DNA from: Dyella_A sp051962475
Lineage (GTDB): Bacteria; Pseudomonadota; Gammaproteobacteria; Xanthomonadales; Rhodanobacteraceae
Reading direction: 5' to 3'
Assembly: GCF_051962475.1 (NCBI RefSeq)
Contig: NZ_JBQCCF010000012.1
Location: 1 to 64,000, forward strand
Length of the DNA stretch: 64,000 nucleotides
Made by a program: the position numbers and the translations under genes. Below, one piece after another: positions 54,325-63,365 of the stretch. The notes beneath the pieces were generated by a model. It was not told the DNA's origin. It did not search any database and saw only the letters and a list, made by a program, of their open reading frames with translations. How positions within the stretch are numbered: the stretch's first letter is position 1; each line of letters opens with the position of its first letter.

Positions 54325-54897
54325 TCAGGCAACCATCGCCGCGATCGGCATCAGCCACAGCGCCAGCGAACCCAGTGCGCTGCCGATACCGATGGCAGCG
54401 AGCACGTCGCTCGGATAGTGCAGGCCCAACACCACGCGCGAGGTAGCCACCAGCGCAGTGAAGCTGAGCAGCAGTGGCGCCAGCAGCGGATACCAGGCCA
54501 GCGCCACCACGGTGAAGCCCACCGCCTGCAGCGTGTGGCCGGAGGGGAAGCTGAATTCGTCCAGCGGTGGCACGTGGGCGATCACGCCCGCGCATACGCG
54601 GAACGGCCGCGGCCGTTTCGTCCAGCGCTTGAGCAGCCGATACAGCGCCAGTGCGGTGAGGCCGGTGAGCGCCATGTGGGCGGCGGCGAGCACGCCGCGT
54701 CGGCCGTCGAACAGCACGAGCGACAGCATCAGCGCATACCAGAACACGCCGTCGCCCAGCCGGCTCACGGCACCGAAGAAGATGCCCACGGCACGGCGCG
54801 CCCCCCAGCGATTGGCCGCCACGCACATGCGGCGGTCGATCGCGAAGCGCGGACCGGTCAACTCAGGCGTGGGCGCGAGCGGCGGCAGGCTGGACAT
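54325..54897 (-). CDS. PAP2-family phosphatase
   Basis: A 190-aa membrane acid phosphatase with about five helices. The PAP2 tripartite site is KRWTKRPRPF, FPSGHT and SRVVLGLHYPSDVLA, with all key Lys, Arg, Ser, Gly and His residues. Candidates for the substrate are undecaprenyl pyrophosphate, phosphatidate or lipid A phosphate. Its start lies 35 nt inside the upstream glycosyltransferase gene, so the two are coupled. Confidence 0.9.
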   Translation of the reverse strand: MSSLPPLAPTPELTGPRFAIDRRMCVAANRWGARRAVGIFFGAVSRLGDGVFWYALMLSLVLFDGRRGVLAAAHMALTGLTALALYRLLKRWTKRPRPFRVCAGVIAHVPPLDEFSFPSGHTLQAVGFTVVALAWYPLLAPLLLSFTALVATSRVVLGLHYPSDVLAAIGIGSALGSLALWLMPIAAMVA

Positions 54898-56026
54898 GGT
54901 GGCTCTCCCGGGCGAGCTGGATCAGCAGGGATTCGAAATCGCGGATCACCGACTCCGGCGACAGCGCCGCGACGCTGGCGTGCGCGGCGCGACCCATATG
55001 GCGGATCAGGCTGGGGTTGCCGGCGAGCGTCACTGTGGCATCGATAAAGCCGGCCTCGTCCCCCGGCTCGAGCACATAGCCGTTGCTGCCGTGCTCCATG
55101 TGCTCGCGCGCGGCGCCTTCGCGGTAGGCGACCACCGGCAGCCCCGCGGCGAGCGCCTCGAGGATCACGTTGCCGAAGGTCTCGCTGAGGCTGGGGAAGG
55201 GGAACACGTCGGCGCTGGCCACGTGCCGCGCCAGCGATTCGCCGCGCTGCATCCCGGCGAAGATGAAGTCCGGGTTCGCCGCCTGCAGCGTCGCGCGCGC
55301 CGGGCCGTCGCCGACCCAGACATAGCGGGCATCGGGCGAGCGCTGCTGTACCGCGCGGAATGCGCGTACCGCCAGCTCGAGATTTTTCTCCGCCGCGATG
55401 CGACCCACGTAGAGCACCACCGGCGCGTGTCCACCGACGCCCCACTGCCGACGCAACTCGGCATCGCGATGGCGGGGATGGAACTGTTCGGTGTCCACCG
55501 CGCGGCGCAGGATGCGGGCGTTGACCACGCCCAGCGCCCCCAGCTCGCGCTTGAGCGCCTCGGTAGGCACCAGGGTGGCACCGCCGCGGTTGTGGAAGCG
55601 GCGCAGGTAGCCACGCACCGCTTCGGTGAGAAAGCCCACGCCATAGTGCGCGGCGTAGGTGTCGAAGCGCGTGTGGAAGCCGGTCGCGGCGGGGATGCCC
55701 AGCTGCTGCGCGGTGCGCATCGCCGACCACCCCAGGGGGCCTTCCGTGGCCACGTAGATGGCGTCCGGCCGTAAGTGGTTCCAGCGCTTGCGCAGCATGC
55801 GGCCACTGGGCAGGCCGAAACGCAGGCCCGGGTAGCGGGGCAGGGCTGCGCCGCGGGTCTCCACCGGCAGCATGCCGGGCTCGTCGACGAACGGCACCGG
55901 CTGGCGCGGGCGGATCACTTCCACCGTGTGCCCCTGCGCGGCGAGTCCGGCAGCCAGGCTGTGCACGGTCAGTGCGACGCCGTTGATTTCCGGAGGATAG
56001 GTTTCGCTGACGATGCCGATGCGCAT
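54863..56026 (-). CDS. GT4 glycosyltransferase
   Basis: A 387-aa GT-B fold enzyme of family 4. The N-domain begins MRIGIVSETYPPEINGVALTV, and the C-domain carries VLYVGRIAAEKN and the EX7E motif SETFGNVILEALA. It resembles the MgtA/SqdX/PimB group that glycosylates lipids. ATG 56026 is preceded by AAGGTGT. The PAP2 gene overlaps its end, suggesting a shared lipid substrate: the phosphatase could make the acceptor and the transferase use it. This is inference from coupling. Confidence 0.88.
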   Translation of the reverse strand: MRIGIVSETYPPEINGVALTVHSLAAGLAAQGHTVEVIRPRQPVPFVDEPGMLPVETRGAALPRYPGLRFGLPSGRMLRKRWNHLRPDAIYVATEGPLGWSAMRTAQQLGIPAATGFHTRFDTYAAHYGVGFLTEAVRGYLRRFHNRGGATLVPTEALKRELGALGVVNARILRRAVDTEQFHPRHRDAELRRQWGVGGHAPVVLYVGRIAAEKNLELAVRAFRAVQQRSPDARYVWVGDGPARATLQAANPDFIFAGMQRGESLARHVASADVFPFPSLSETFGNVILEALAAGLPVVAYREGAAREHMEHGSNGYVLEPGDEAGFIDATVTLAGNPSLIRHMGRAAHASVAALSPESVIRDFESLLIQLARESHHVQPAAARAHA

Positions 56027-56216
56027 GGCTACACCTTGGCTGGCTTGGTGCAGCTTCGGCGGGGCGCGTTGCGCGGGCATGGCGTCGACATGACGCCGCG
56101 GTGACGACGGCACGACCCGGGGCAGTTCCAGGATAGATGCTGTCGGCGCACGGGAGGACTATTCTGGCGTCGCAGGCGGCCGACCAGTTGGTCAGCCCCG
56201 TACGGAGGAACAAGCC

Positions 56217-56561
56217 ATGAATCGCTGCGTCCCCATGACCTTGTGCTCGTTGATGTTGATGCTTGGACTGTCGCCTACTGCAGGGGCAGTGGCTCAGCCC
56301 TTGCCCCAGGATGCGGTGCGTACGGCCGGGGGAGCGCCGGCGCCGCAGAAGCGGCCACCGTTGTTCCAGGTACGCTACGTCCTGGTGAAGGCGACGCCGC
56401 TGCCGCAGGACGAGCTGCCGCTCGATTTCGGTAACGGTGAGTCGGCAATCCGGCCGCTGAGCCTCTCCGGATGGCCAGGTGTCCAGCTGCAGGGCGGTGC
56501 CCAAAAGCCGAATACCATCGTCTGCTATGGATGGTCGTGCATGGATTCCATGCACCGCTGA
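56217..56561 (+). CDS. small secreted protein of unknown function
   Basis: A 114-aa protein with a signal peptide (about 1-27) and a Pro-rich mature part, ending with a cysteine pair in VCYGWSCMDSMHR. A strong GGAGGAA ribosome-binding site precedes ATG 56217. No family recognised; it stands alone between the glycosyltransferase and an outer-membrane protein gene. Confidence 0.55.
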   Translation: MNRCVPMTLCSLMLMLGLSPTAGAVAQPLPQDAVRTAGGAPAPQKRPPLFQVRYVLVKATPLPQDELPLDFGNGESAIRPLSLSGWPGVQLQGGAQKPNTIVCYGWSCMDSMHR

Positions 56562-56603
56562 TTCACGTGGCTGGGGACCGATAGCCCCGACGGCGGGGCG
56601 GCG

Positions 56604-57407
56604 TCAGCGTCCGAAGTAGACCGACACCCCGAGGTTGCCCAGCCAGCGGCTGGCACCTCCCTGCAGTCGATGATCCATGCCCGCATCGAACTGGATGCGC
56701 GGCGTGGCCATCCAGGTCAGGCCGGCACCGCCCAGCCATCCATGCTGGCGCCCGGCGTCATGCACGCTGGCCAGTTCGACGTAGGAGCCCCAGGTTTCGG
56801 ACAGCGCCACGGTGTCGCTCACGGCCAGCGTGGTGCTGTCCTGGTGGGCCTCACGCACGTCCTCCCCATACACGCCGAGCGACTGGCGCGGGGTGAGCTG
56901 CCAGTTGCCCTGGGCGCCGAGCAGGTATTGCCGATGTCCGGCGCGCAGGGCGGGGTTGCCGTCGGTGAAGGTCACGCTGCCCAGCAGGCCCCAGCTGAAA
57001 GGGCCGGCCTGATCGGGAAGCGCGAACTTCACTCCGAGACTGCTGCTGCCACGGCCGTGCACGGTGTCGCGCGACGTACCCCACGTGGTCAGCCGGTTCC
57101 ACGGTGAACTGGCCAGCTGCAACTCGAACGGCCCGCCGACGCCCAGGCGCAGCAGCGTGTCGGCGCTGTACTGGCGCGAGGTGAGTCCGTCGGCGCGGTC
57201 CTGGTTGACGTCGGGCAGGCCCTGTTCGAGCGTGACATCGCCCGTGCCGAGCACGGCGGGAGTGAAGCCGAGGCCCGGACGGTCGTAGCCGGGATTTTGC
57301 GTCCGCCCGCACGCATTGCCGGCCAGCAGCGCGCTAGTCAGCGCGGCGACGAGCCGGGCCCGGCGGCCGCGGCAGGATGGTCTAAAATGCGCGATTCCCC
57401 TTTGCAT
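56604..57407 (-). CDS. outer-membrane protein of the phenol-degradation MetA-like family
   Basis: A 267-aa exported protein. The start MQRGIAHFRPSCRGRRARL carries a basic stretch then a signal-like hydrophobic segment ending in NACG. The mature part has beta-barrel-like repeats (for example FSWGLLGSVTFTDGNPALRAGHRQYLLGA) and ends VSVYFGR. I place it tentatively in the Phenol_MetA_deg-type outer-membrane family (PF13557). ATG 57407 lies 14 nt from the divergent gltX start. Confidence 0.6.
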   Translation of the reverse strand: MQRGIAHFRPSCRGRRARLVAALTSALLAGNACGRTQNPGYDRPGLGFTPAVLGTGDVTLEQGLPDVNQDRADGLTSRQYSADTLLRLGVGGPFELQLASSPWNRLTTWGTSRDTVHGRGSSSLGVKFALPDQAGPFSWGLLGSVTFTDGNPALRAGHRQYLLGAQGNWQLTPRQSLGVYGEDVREAHQDSTTLAVSDTVALSETWGSYVELASVHDAGRQHGWLGGAGLTWMATPRIQFDAGMDHRLQGGASRWLGNLGVSVYFGR

Positions 57408-57421
57408 GCAGCCAGTATCCC

Positions 57422-58822
57422 ATGACCGTCCGCACCCGCTTCGCTCCCAGCCCCACCGGCTTCCTGCATATCGGCGGTGCACGCACCGCGCTGTATTGCT
57501 GGCTGGAGGCGCGTCGTCGCGGCGGCGAATTCGTGCTGCGCATCGAGGACACCGATCGCGAGCGCTCCACCGATGCGGCCGTGCAGGCGATCCTCGACGC
57601 GATGCACTGGCTCGATCTGGATGCCGACGAAAAGCCGGTCTACCAGACCCATCGTCTCGATCGCTACAAGGAAGTCGCCGACCGGCTGCTCGCCGAAGGC
57701 AAGGCGTATTACGCCTACGAGTCGAAGGAGGCGATCGAGGCGATGCGCGAGGCGGCGATGGCCGCCGGCGAGAAGCCCCGCTACAACGGCTATTACCGCG
57801 ACCGCAACGAGCCCTATCACGATGATCCGAACCGGGTGATCCGCTTCAAGAATCCCACCGAGGGTTCGGTGGTGTTCGAGGACAAGGTGAAGGGCCGCAT
57901 CGAGATCGCCAACAGCGAGCTGGACGACCTGGTGATCTTCCGCTCCGACGGCTGGCCCACCTACAACTTCGCCGTGGTGGTGGACGACATCGACATGGGC
58001 ATCACCGAGGTGATCCGCGGCGACGACCATGTCAACAACACGCCGCGGCAGATCAACATCTACCACGCGCTGGGCGCGCCGGTGCCGGAGTTCGCGCACC
58101 TGCCGATGATCCTGGACAAGGAGGGCAAGAAGCTCTCCAAGCGCACCAACTCGGTGAGCGTCATGGAGTACCGCGCCGACGGCTTCCTGCCCCACGCGCT
58201 GCTCAACTACCTGGTGCGGCTGGGCTGGTCGCACGGCGACCAGGAAATCTTCTCGCGCGAGGAGATGGTCAGGCTGTTCGACATCGCCGACGTCAACAAG
58301 GCGGCCTCGCGCTTCGATACCGAAAAGCTCGCCTGGCTCAACCAGCATTACCTCAAGACCGACGATCCGGCGGCGATCGCGCCCGAGCTCGAGTGGCACC
58401 TGCAGCGCGCCGGTTACGACCTGTCCAAGGGGCCGGCTGCGGCCGACCTGATCGTGGCGCTGCGCGATCGCGTGCACACGCTCAAGGAAATGGCCGAGCG
58501 CGCGGCGATCTGGTTCGGCCCCATCGTTGAGTGGGACGAGAAGGCCGTCGCCAAGCACCTGAAAAACGACAGCGCGCTCGCCGTGCTCGGCGAGGCTAAG
58601 GCACTGCTGGTCGACTGCGAGTGGAAGCCCGAGCCGATCCACGCGGTGATCGAGCAGGTGGCCGCGAAGCTGGAGCTGGGCATGGGCAAGATCGCCCAGC
58701 CGCTGCGTGTGGCGATGACCGGCACCCAGGTTTCGCCCTCGATCGATCACACCATCTACCTGGCCGGCCGCGAGGTGGCCTTGCAGCGCATCGACGACGC
58801 GATCGCGCGGGCGCAGGGGTGA
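57422..58822 (+). CDS. gltX: glutamyl-tRNA synthetase
   Basis: A 466-aa class I synthetase. The HIGH motif is HIGG at residues 16-19 and the KMSKS motif is KLSKR in EGKKLSKRTNSVSV; DDHVNNT and LDKEGKK also match. The short end with a single anticodon-binding helical domain is usual for bacteria. TAAAAT at 57383-57388 is a possible -10 box. Confidence 0.97.
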   Translation: MTVRTRFAPSPTGFLHIGGARTALYCWLEARRRGGEFVLRIEDTDRERSTDAAVQAILDAMHWLDLDADEKPVYQTHRLDRYKEVADRLLAEGKAYYAYESKEAIEAMREAAMAAGEKPRYNGYYRDRNEPYHDDPNRVIRFKNPTEGSVVFEDKVKGRIEIANSELDDLVIFRSDGWPTYNFAVVVDDIDMGITEVIRGDDHVNNTPRQINIYHALGAPVPEFAHLPMILDKEGKKLSKRTNSVSVMEYRADGFLPHALLNYLVRLGWSHGDQEIFSREEMVRLFDIADVNKAASRFDTEKLAWLNQHYLKTDDPAAIAPELEWHLQRAGYDLSKGPAAADLIVALRDRVHTLKEMAERAAIWFGPIVEWDEKAVAKHLKNDSALAVLGEAKALLVDCEWKPEPIHAVIEQVAAKLELGMGKIAQPLRVAMTGTQVSPSIDHTIYLAGREVALQRIDDAIARAQG

Positions 58823-58858
58823 TGGTGCTCCCCATGCCACCACGCTTCGGCGACCGGC

Positions 58859-59149
58859 ATGGATGAGCTGCTGAGCAAGGCGCTGCAGGGCGTCGATCCG
58901 GACGCGCCCGGCGCGTTTTGGCAGGTGTTCAGCAACCTGATGGGGCTGGTGCCGTGGACCGCGCTCACGCTGTGGAGTGTGTTCTTCGTTGCCGTGGGGG
59001 CCGGGCTCGGCTGGTGGCGCGGGCACGCGCGGGCCGGTGTGTTGTGGGCGCTGGCGCTGGGGCCGATCGGCTGGTTGGTGGTCTTGTGGTTGCCGCGCGC
59101 GCAGCTGGGCGTGCCACCGCCCTTGCCGAAATCGGCGCGGCGGCGCTAG
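58859..59149 (+). CDS. small membrane protein
   Basis: A 96-aa protein with an acidic N-terminus and two hydrophobic segments (about 28-48 and 58-78), then a Pro/Arg-rich tail (PPPLPKSARRR). No family recognised. It begins 36 nt after gltX and probably shares its transcript. Confidence 0.6.
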   Translation: MDELLSKALQGVDPDAPGAFWQVFSNLMGLVPWTALTLWSVFFVAVGAGLGWWRGHARAGVLWALALGPIGWLVVLWLPRAQLGVPPPLPKSARRR

Positions 59150-59253
59150 CGCGGACCGGCATCGGGGCTTCCGCTGGGTGCGATGGCCCCCATATCGGGC
59201 TTCACCGGGTGGCCGCATTTCCCGGATGTATGATGCCGCCCGAGGTGATCCCA

Positions 59254-59733
59254 TTGAGCAAGCAGGCAACCGGCAAGTTCCACACGCATCACGAAGGCGA
59301 TCCCGCAGGGTTCGTCAACGCGGTGTCGCACGCCAGCGAGCAGCGCGGCCTGCGCCTCACGCCGCTGCGCAAGGAAGTGCTGGAGCTGGTGGCCGCTGCG
59401 GGCAAGCCCGTGAAGGCCTATGACCTGCTCGACCAGCTCCGCGAGCGCCACGGCAATGCGGCGCCGCCCACGGTATATCGCGCGCTCGATTTCCTGCTCG
59501 AGCAGGGCTTCATCCACAAGCTCGAATCGATCAACGCCTTCGTGTCCTGCCACCATCCGGCCGAGGCGCACCAGGTGCCGTTCCTGATCTGCGACGTGTG
59601 TTCCAGTGCGCAGGAGGTGTGCGACGCGAGGGTGGCTGCACTGATCGAGTCACAGGCGGCGAGCTTCGGTTTCCGCCCGCAGGCGCAGACCCTGGAAGTG
59701 CACGGCGTCTGCCGCCATTGCAGCAAGGGGTGA
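59254..59733 (+). CDS. zur: zinc-uptake regulator Zur (Fur family)
   Basis: Repressor of 159 aa. The winged HTH carries LRLTPLRKEVLELVA and PPTVYRALDFLLEQGFIHKLES, nearly matching E. coli Zur. Zinc-site residues include CHHPAEAHQVPF, ICDVC and the C-terminal VCRHC. TTG 59254 is chosen because GAGGTG sits 6 nt before it; ATG 59230 in frame adds eight residues with a weaker ribosome-binding site. It lies 105 nt downstream of a small membrane gene and before the merC-like gene. Confidence 0.9.
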   Translation: MSKQATGKFHTHHEGDPAGFVNAVSHASEQRGLRLTPLRKEVLELVAAAGKPVKAYDLLDQLRERHGNAAPPTVYRALDFLLEQGFIHKLESINAFVSCHHPAEAHQVPFLICDVCSSAQEVCDARVAALIESQAASFGFRPQAQTLEVHGVCRHCSKG

Positions 59734-59776
59734 GGCGGCTGCGGGGGGCGTTGGCGCGCCGCTGGCGTCGGGCGAC

Positions 59777-59789
59777 GTTATAAAGTAAC
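59777..59789. promoter_or_regulatory. Zur-box-like palindrome
   Basis: GTTATAAAGTAAC, a GTTA-N5-TAAC dyad within ACGTTATAAAGTAACATT. It matches the core of gammaproteobacterial Zur boxes (GTTATA-like/TATAAC). It lies between zur and the merC-like gene, 53 nt before the latter start, in AT-rich sequence that stands out from the GC-rich surroundings. Confidence 0.6.
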
Positions 59790-59841
59790 ATTCGCTCGTT
59801 GAGAGCCGGGTCCCCGTCCGGTTCGTCGAGTGGGGTAACCC

Positions 59842-60270
59842 ATGGATTCCGAGTCTTCCGACAAGTCGTTCTGGTGGCATGTCGCCGATCGCATCGGTGC
59901 GACAGCCTCGTTTCTGTGCGCCATCCACTGCTCGCTGCTGCCGTTCGTGCTGGCCCTGCTGCCCTTCATCGGGCTGGAGTTCCTGGCCAGCCATACCTTC
60001 GAGCGCATCTTCGTGATGTTCGCCTGCGCGCTGGCCCTGTTCAGCCTGGGGCGCGGCTATCGTCGCCACCGCGTGGCACAGCCGCTGACCTTCGCGCTGC
60101 CGGCGCTGGCATTGCTGCTGGCCGGGGTGACGGTCGCCGAGGGCGGCTCGATCGTGCTGCACAGCGTGATGGTCACCATCGGCGGCCTGCTGCTGGCGTT
60201 CGCGCACTTTCTCAACCTGCGCGCCGACCGGCTGTACGACCACGTGCACGGCCCGAACTGCGCTCACTGA
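59842..60270 (+). CDS. MerC-domain membrane protein
   Basis: A 142-aa protein with four predicted helices and the MerC domain. A Cys26-x3-Cys30 pair (FLCAIHC) in the first helix and His-rich ends (DHVHGPNCAH) suggest metal handling. In mercury operons MerC imports Hg(II); here the location after zur with a Zur-box-like palindrome points to zinc or another divalent metal, as an inference. Confidence 0.8.
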   Translation: MDSESSDKSFWWHVADRIGATASFLCAIHCSLLPFVLALLPFIGLEFLASHTFERIFVMFACALALFSLGRGYRRHRVAQPLTFALPALALLLAGVTVAEGGSIVLHSVMVTIGGLLLAFAHFLNLRADRLYDHVHGPNCAH

Positions 60271-60351
60271 ACGGCGCCGGCTTGCGATTTGCACGCCCGC
60301 TGCTACGATGATCGGCCGTTCTCGCAATCACACGCATTTGAAGGAGTTTCC

Positions 60352-60513
60352 ATGGGTAAGGGCGATCGCAAGACCCGTCGCGGCAAGATCAACCGCGCCA
60401 GCTACGGCAACAGCCGCGCTCATGGCGCCGTGCCGGCAGTGGCCGGCGGCAAGCCCACGGTGACCAAGCCGGCGGCGGCCAAGAAGGCTGCGCCGAAGAA
60501 GAAGTCCGCCTGA
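60352..60513 (+). CDS. 30S ribosomal protein THX
   Basis: A 53-aa small basic protein. MGKGDRKTRRGKI matches the THX (Thx) family N-terminus, a peptide that sits in a cavity of the small subunit head. AAGGAG precedes ATG 60352; the open frame from 60289 is not coding. The Ala/Lys-rich tail is longer than in Thermus. Confidence 0.88.
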   Translation: MGKGDRKTRRGKINRASYGNSRAHGAVPAVAGGKPTVTKPAAAKKAAPKKKSA

Positions 60514-60536
60514 GCCATCCGCTCGGCGGAACATAG

Positions 60537-60564
60537 AAAACCCCGCCTGGTGCGGGGTTTTTTT
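60537..60564. terminator. intrinsic terminator after THX gene
   Basis: Stem ACCCCGC/GCGGGGT-type (60540-60558) followed by a seven-T run. A upstream A run also makes it usable for the leftward hutI gene, which ends at 60580. Confidence 0.85.
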
Positions 60565-60579
60565 ATGGCTGTCGGAATC

Positions 60580-61803
60580 TCAAGGTGCGCAGCGCCGACC
60601 GCCGATCCAGCGCTCGCGCAGCAGCGCGCCGCCAATCCAGTAGCAAAGTTCGGCCGGCTCGCCGACGTTCCACACCGCCATGTCGGCGCGCTGGCCCACC
60701 GCCAGCGTGCCACGATCGGGCAGGCCGAGCGCGCGGGCGGCATGGACGGTAACGCCCTTCAGGGCCTCCTCCGGCGTCAGTCGGAACAGCGTGCACGCCA
60801 TGCCGGCGGCCAGGCGCAGCGACAGCAGCGGCGAGGTGCCGGGGTTGCAGTCAGTCGCCACCGCCATCGGCACGCCGGCGGCGCGCAGGGCGTCGATCGG
60901 TGGCAGCCGGGTTTCGCGCAGCGCGTAGAACGCGCCAGGCAGCAGCACGGCCACGGTGCCGGCCCGGGCCATTGCATCCACGCCGCTGGCGTCGAGATAT
61001 TCCAGATGATCGGCTGACAGCCCGCCGTAGCGCGCCACCAGCGCGGCGCCGCCCAGGTCGGACAACTGCTCGGCATGCAGCTTCACCGGCAGGCCGAGCG
61101 CGCGGGCACGCTCGAACAGGCGCTGCGTCTCGGCCGGTGTAAAGCCGATGCCTTCGCAGAATGCATCCACCGCGTCGATCAAGCCTTCGCCGGCGAGTGT
61201 GGGCAGCCAGGCGTCGCACACGGTGTCCACGTAGTCCTCGCGACGATCGCGATACTCCGCCGGTAGCGCGTGCAGCCCCAAGAAGGTGGTGCGCACGGCA
61301 ACGCCGAGCGTGGTGCCCAGCCGGCGCGCCACGCGAAGCATTTTGCGCTCGTCGTCCAGCGTGAGGCCGTAGCCGGACTTGATCTCCAGCGTGGTGACGC
61401 CGTCGGCCAGCAGCGCTTTGGCGCGGGCGAGCGCGTCCTGCAGCAGGCTGGCCTCATCGGCGCTGCGGGTAGCCGTCACGGTGGAGACGATGCCGCCACC
61501 CGCCGCAGCGATCTGCGCGTAGCTGGCGCCGTTGAGGCGCAAGTCGAATTCGTGCGCGCGATGGCCACCGAATACCAGGTGCGTGTGGCAGTCGATCAGC
61601 CCGGGCGTGATCAGGCGCCCGTCGACGTTGATCACCTCGGCGGCGTGGTGGTGCTCCGGAAGTTCGCAGCGGTCGCCGACCCACGCGATGCATCCATCAC
61701 GCATCGCCAACGCACCATCCGCGATCAGTCCGAATGGTGCATCCGACGCAAACGTGGCCAGCGTGGCCCCGGTCAGCAGCACATCCCAGCGCGGTTCACT
61801 CAT
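60580..61803 (-). CDS. hutI: imidazolonepropionase
   Basis: Amidohydrolase of 407 aa in histidine degradation that opens imidazolonepropionate. Metal-binding HTHLVFGG, the LKSGYGL-like EIKSGYGLTLDDE, HAEQLSDLGGA and TDCNPGTSP motifs match the family. No other hut gene is in the window. The ClcA gene ends 23 nt upstream, so they may share a message. Confidence 0.95.
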   Translation of the reverse strand: MSEPRWDVLLTGATLATFASDAPFGLIADGALAMRDGCIAWVGDRCELPEHHHAAEVINVDGRLITPGLIDCHTHLVFGGHRAHEFDLRLNGASYAQIAAAGGGIVSTVTATRSADEASLLQDALARAKALLADGVTTLEIKSGYGLTLDDERKMLRVARRLGTTLGVAVRTTFLGLHALPAEYRDRREDYVDTVCDAWLPTLAGEGLIDAVDAFCEGIGFTPAETQRLFERARALGLPVKLHAEQLSDLGGAALVARYGGLSADHLEYLDASGVDAMARAGTVAVLLPGAFYALRETRLPPIDALRAAGVPMAVATDCNPGTSPLLSLRLAAGMACTLFRLTPEEALKGVTVHAARALGLPDRGTLAVGQRADMAVWNVGEPAELCYWIGGALLRERWIGGRRCAP

Positions 61804-61825
61804 GTCCAGCTACCTGTGCGTCGAC

Positions 61826-63331
61826 TCAGGAACGATCCGGGAGCGTATCGCCCGGCGAAGCCGCCTGCTCTTCGTAGGCGGTGGTCTTGCCGGACGGTGC
61901 CGGCTCGACGACCTCAAGGTCGTCCGGCGCGGCGCTCGGCTGCGAAGGTGCCGCATCCGGCGGTGCAGTCTTGGCCTGGGCCGCCGCGTGCTGCCGCTCG
62001 AAGTCCTGCACCATGCGCTCGGCAAAGTCCTTGTAGACCGGGGTCGGGCAGAACAGCGAGGCCGCTGCGCGCGCCAGCAGGCAGGCGGCCATGATCGGGA
62101 TCACCATCTCCTGGTTGTCGGTGAGTTCCATTGCGATCACCGCCGAGGTCAGCGGGGCGCCGGTGACGCCGGAGAGGTAGGCGCTCATACCCAGCAGCAC
62201 CACGGCACCGGCCGGCACGTTGGGAAGGAAGGTGGCGATGTTGTGGCCGATACCCGCACCCACCGCCAGCGCCGGTGAGAAGATGCCGCCGGGGATGCCC
62301 GCCCAGTAAGACACCACGTTGGCCAGCAGCTTGGCGATGCCGAAACCCTGGCCCGGCGTCACCGCGGCTTCCTGCACGAATGCACGCGCCTGCTCGTAGC
62401 CGGTGCCGTAGATGTTGTTATGGGTGAGCAGGCCGAGTACCGCCAGCGCCAGGCCACAGCCGGCGGCGAACAACACCGGCGCGCGCGAGCGAAGTCGGCC
62501 GATCTGCGCCAGCGGGCCGCGCCGGCTGAGCAGAATCAGCCGGGCGAACAGGCCGCCGGCCAGGCCGCAGATCACGCCGGTCAGCAGCACCGCCAGCCAC
62601 GAATGGCCCAGCGGCAGGCTCGCTTCCACTTCGCCGAAGTAGGCGTAGTTGCCCATGATGCCCAGCGAAACCACGCCGCCGACGATCACGGCGGTCAGCA
62701 GCAAGCCGCTGAAGCGATGCTCGAACGTGCCGGCCAGCTCCTCGATCGCAAACACCACGCCGGCCAGCGGCGTATTGAACGCTGCCGCGATACCCGCCGC
62801 GCCGCCGGCCAGGATGAAGCGCGAGGCGGCCTTGGGATCGGTGAAGCCAAAGCGCCGGCCCAGCGTGTAGAACAGGCCCGCGCCCACGTGCACCGTGGGA
62901 CCCTCGCGGCCGATCGAGGCGCCTACGCCCAGCGCCACCAGCGTCAGCACCATCTTGCCCGCCGCGATGGGCAGCGCCAGCATGCGCGCCCGAAAGCCTT
63001 CGTCCTCGATGTGCAGCGTGCCGATCACCTGCGGAATGCCGCTACCGCGGGTCGCGCGCAGCTTGCCTTCGGTCACCCAGGCGAGCCCGGCAAACACGAT
63101 CGGCGCCACGATCAGCGGAATCCATGCGCCATAGCTGATCATTTTCTGAAACAGGTGGAACGACCAGTCGCTGGCCTTGGCGAACACGATGGCCGCCAGC
63201 GCGACGAGGATCGCCCCGATCCATAGCGCCAGCCGGCGCTTCCATTGGGCAGGAGCGAAGAATTCGTGCCCCAGCAGTGCCTGCAGGCGTGGGTTGGATG
63301 AGGGCGGGGAGGGCGGCTGCGAGTCGGTCAT
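61826..63331 (-). CDS. clcA: ClC-family H+/Cl- antiporter
   Basis: A 501-aa transporter. Selectivity motifs are GSGIPQ, GREGP (gating Glu) and GGIFSPALAVG; the proton-path Glu is in FAIEEL. An acidic Pro-rich C-terminal tail of about 70 residues follows the last helix and is not part of E. coli ClcA. ClC antiporters help in extreme acid resistance. Confidence 0.93.
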   Translation of the reverse strand: MTDSQPPSPPSSNPRLQALLGHEFFAPAQWKRRLALWIGAILVALAAIVFAKASDWSFHLFQKMISYGAWIPLIVAPIVFAGLAWVTEGKLRATRGSGIPQVIGTLHIEDEGFRARMLALPIAAGKMVLTLVALGVGASIGREGPTVHVGAGLFYTLGRRFGFTDPKAASRFILAGGAAGIAAAFNTPLAGVVFAIEELAGTFEHRFSGLLLTAVIVGGVVSLGIMGNYAYFGEVEASLPLGHSWLAVLLTGVICGLAGGLFARLILLSRRGPLAQIGRLRSRAPVLFAAGCGLALAVLGLLTHNNIYGTGYEQARAFVQEAAVTPGQGFGIAKLLANVVSYWAGIPGGIFSPALAVGAGIGHNIATFLPNVPAGAVVLLGMSAYLSGVTGAPLTSAVIAMELTDNQEMVIPIMAACLLARAAASLFCPTPVYKDFAERMVQDFERQHAAAQAKTAPPDAAPSQPSAAPDDLEVVEPAPSGKTTAYEEQAASPGDTLPDRS

Positions 63332-63365
63332 TGCACCTGGTTCGTCGGAAGTTAAAAGGGGGCGT

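Noticed and set aside
56180..56193. Short palindrome GACCAGTTGGTC upstream of the small secreted-protein gene.
   Set aside because: Only 5-bp arms and no linked regulator; it may be chance.
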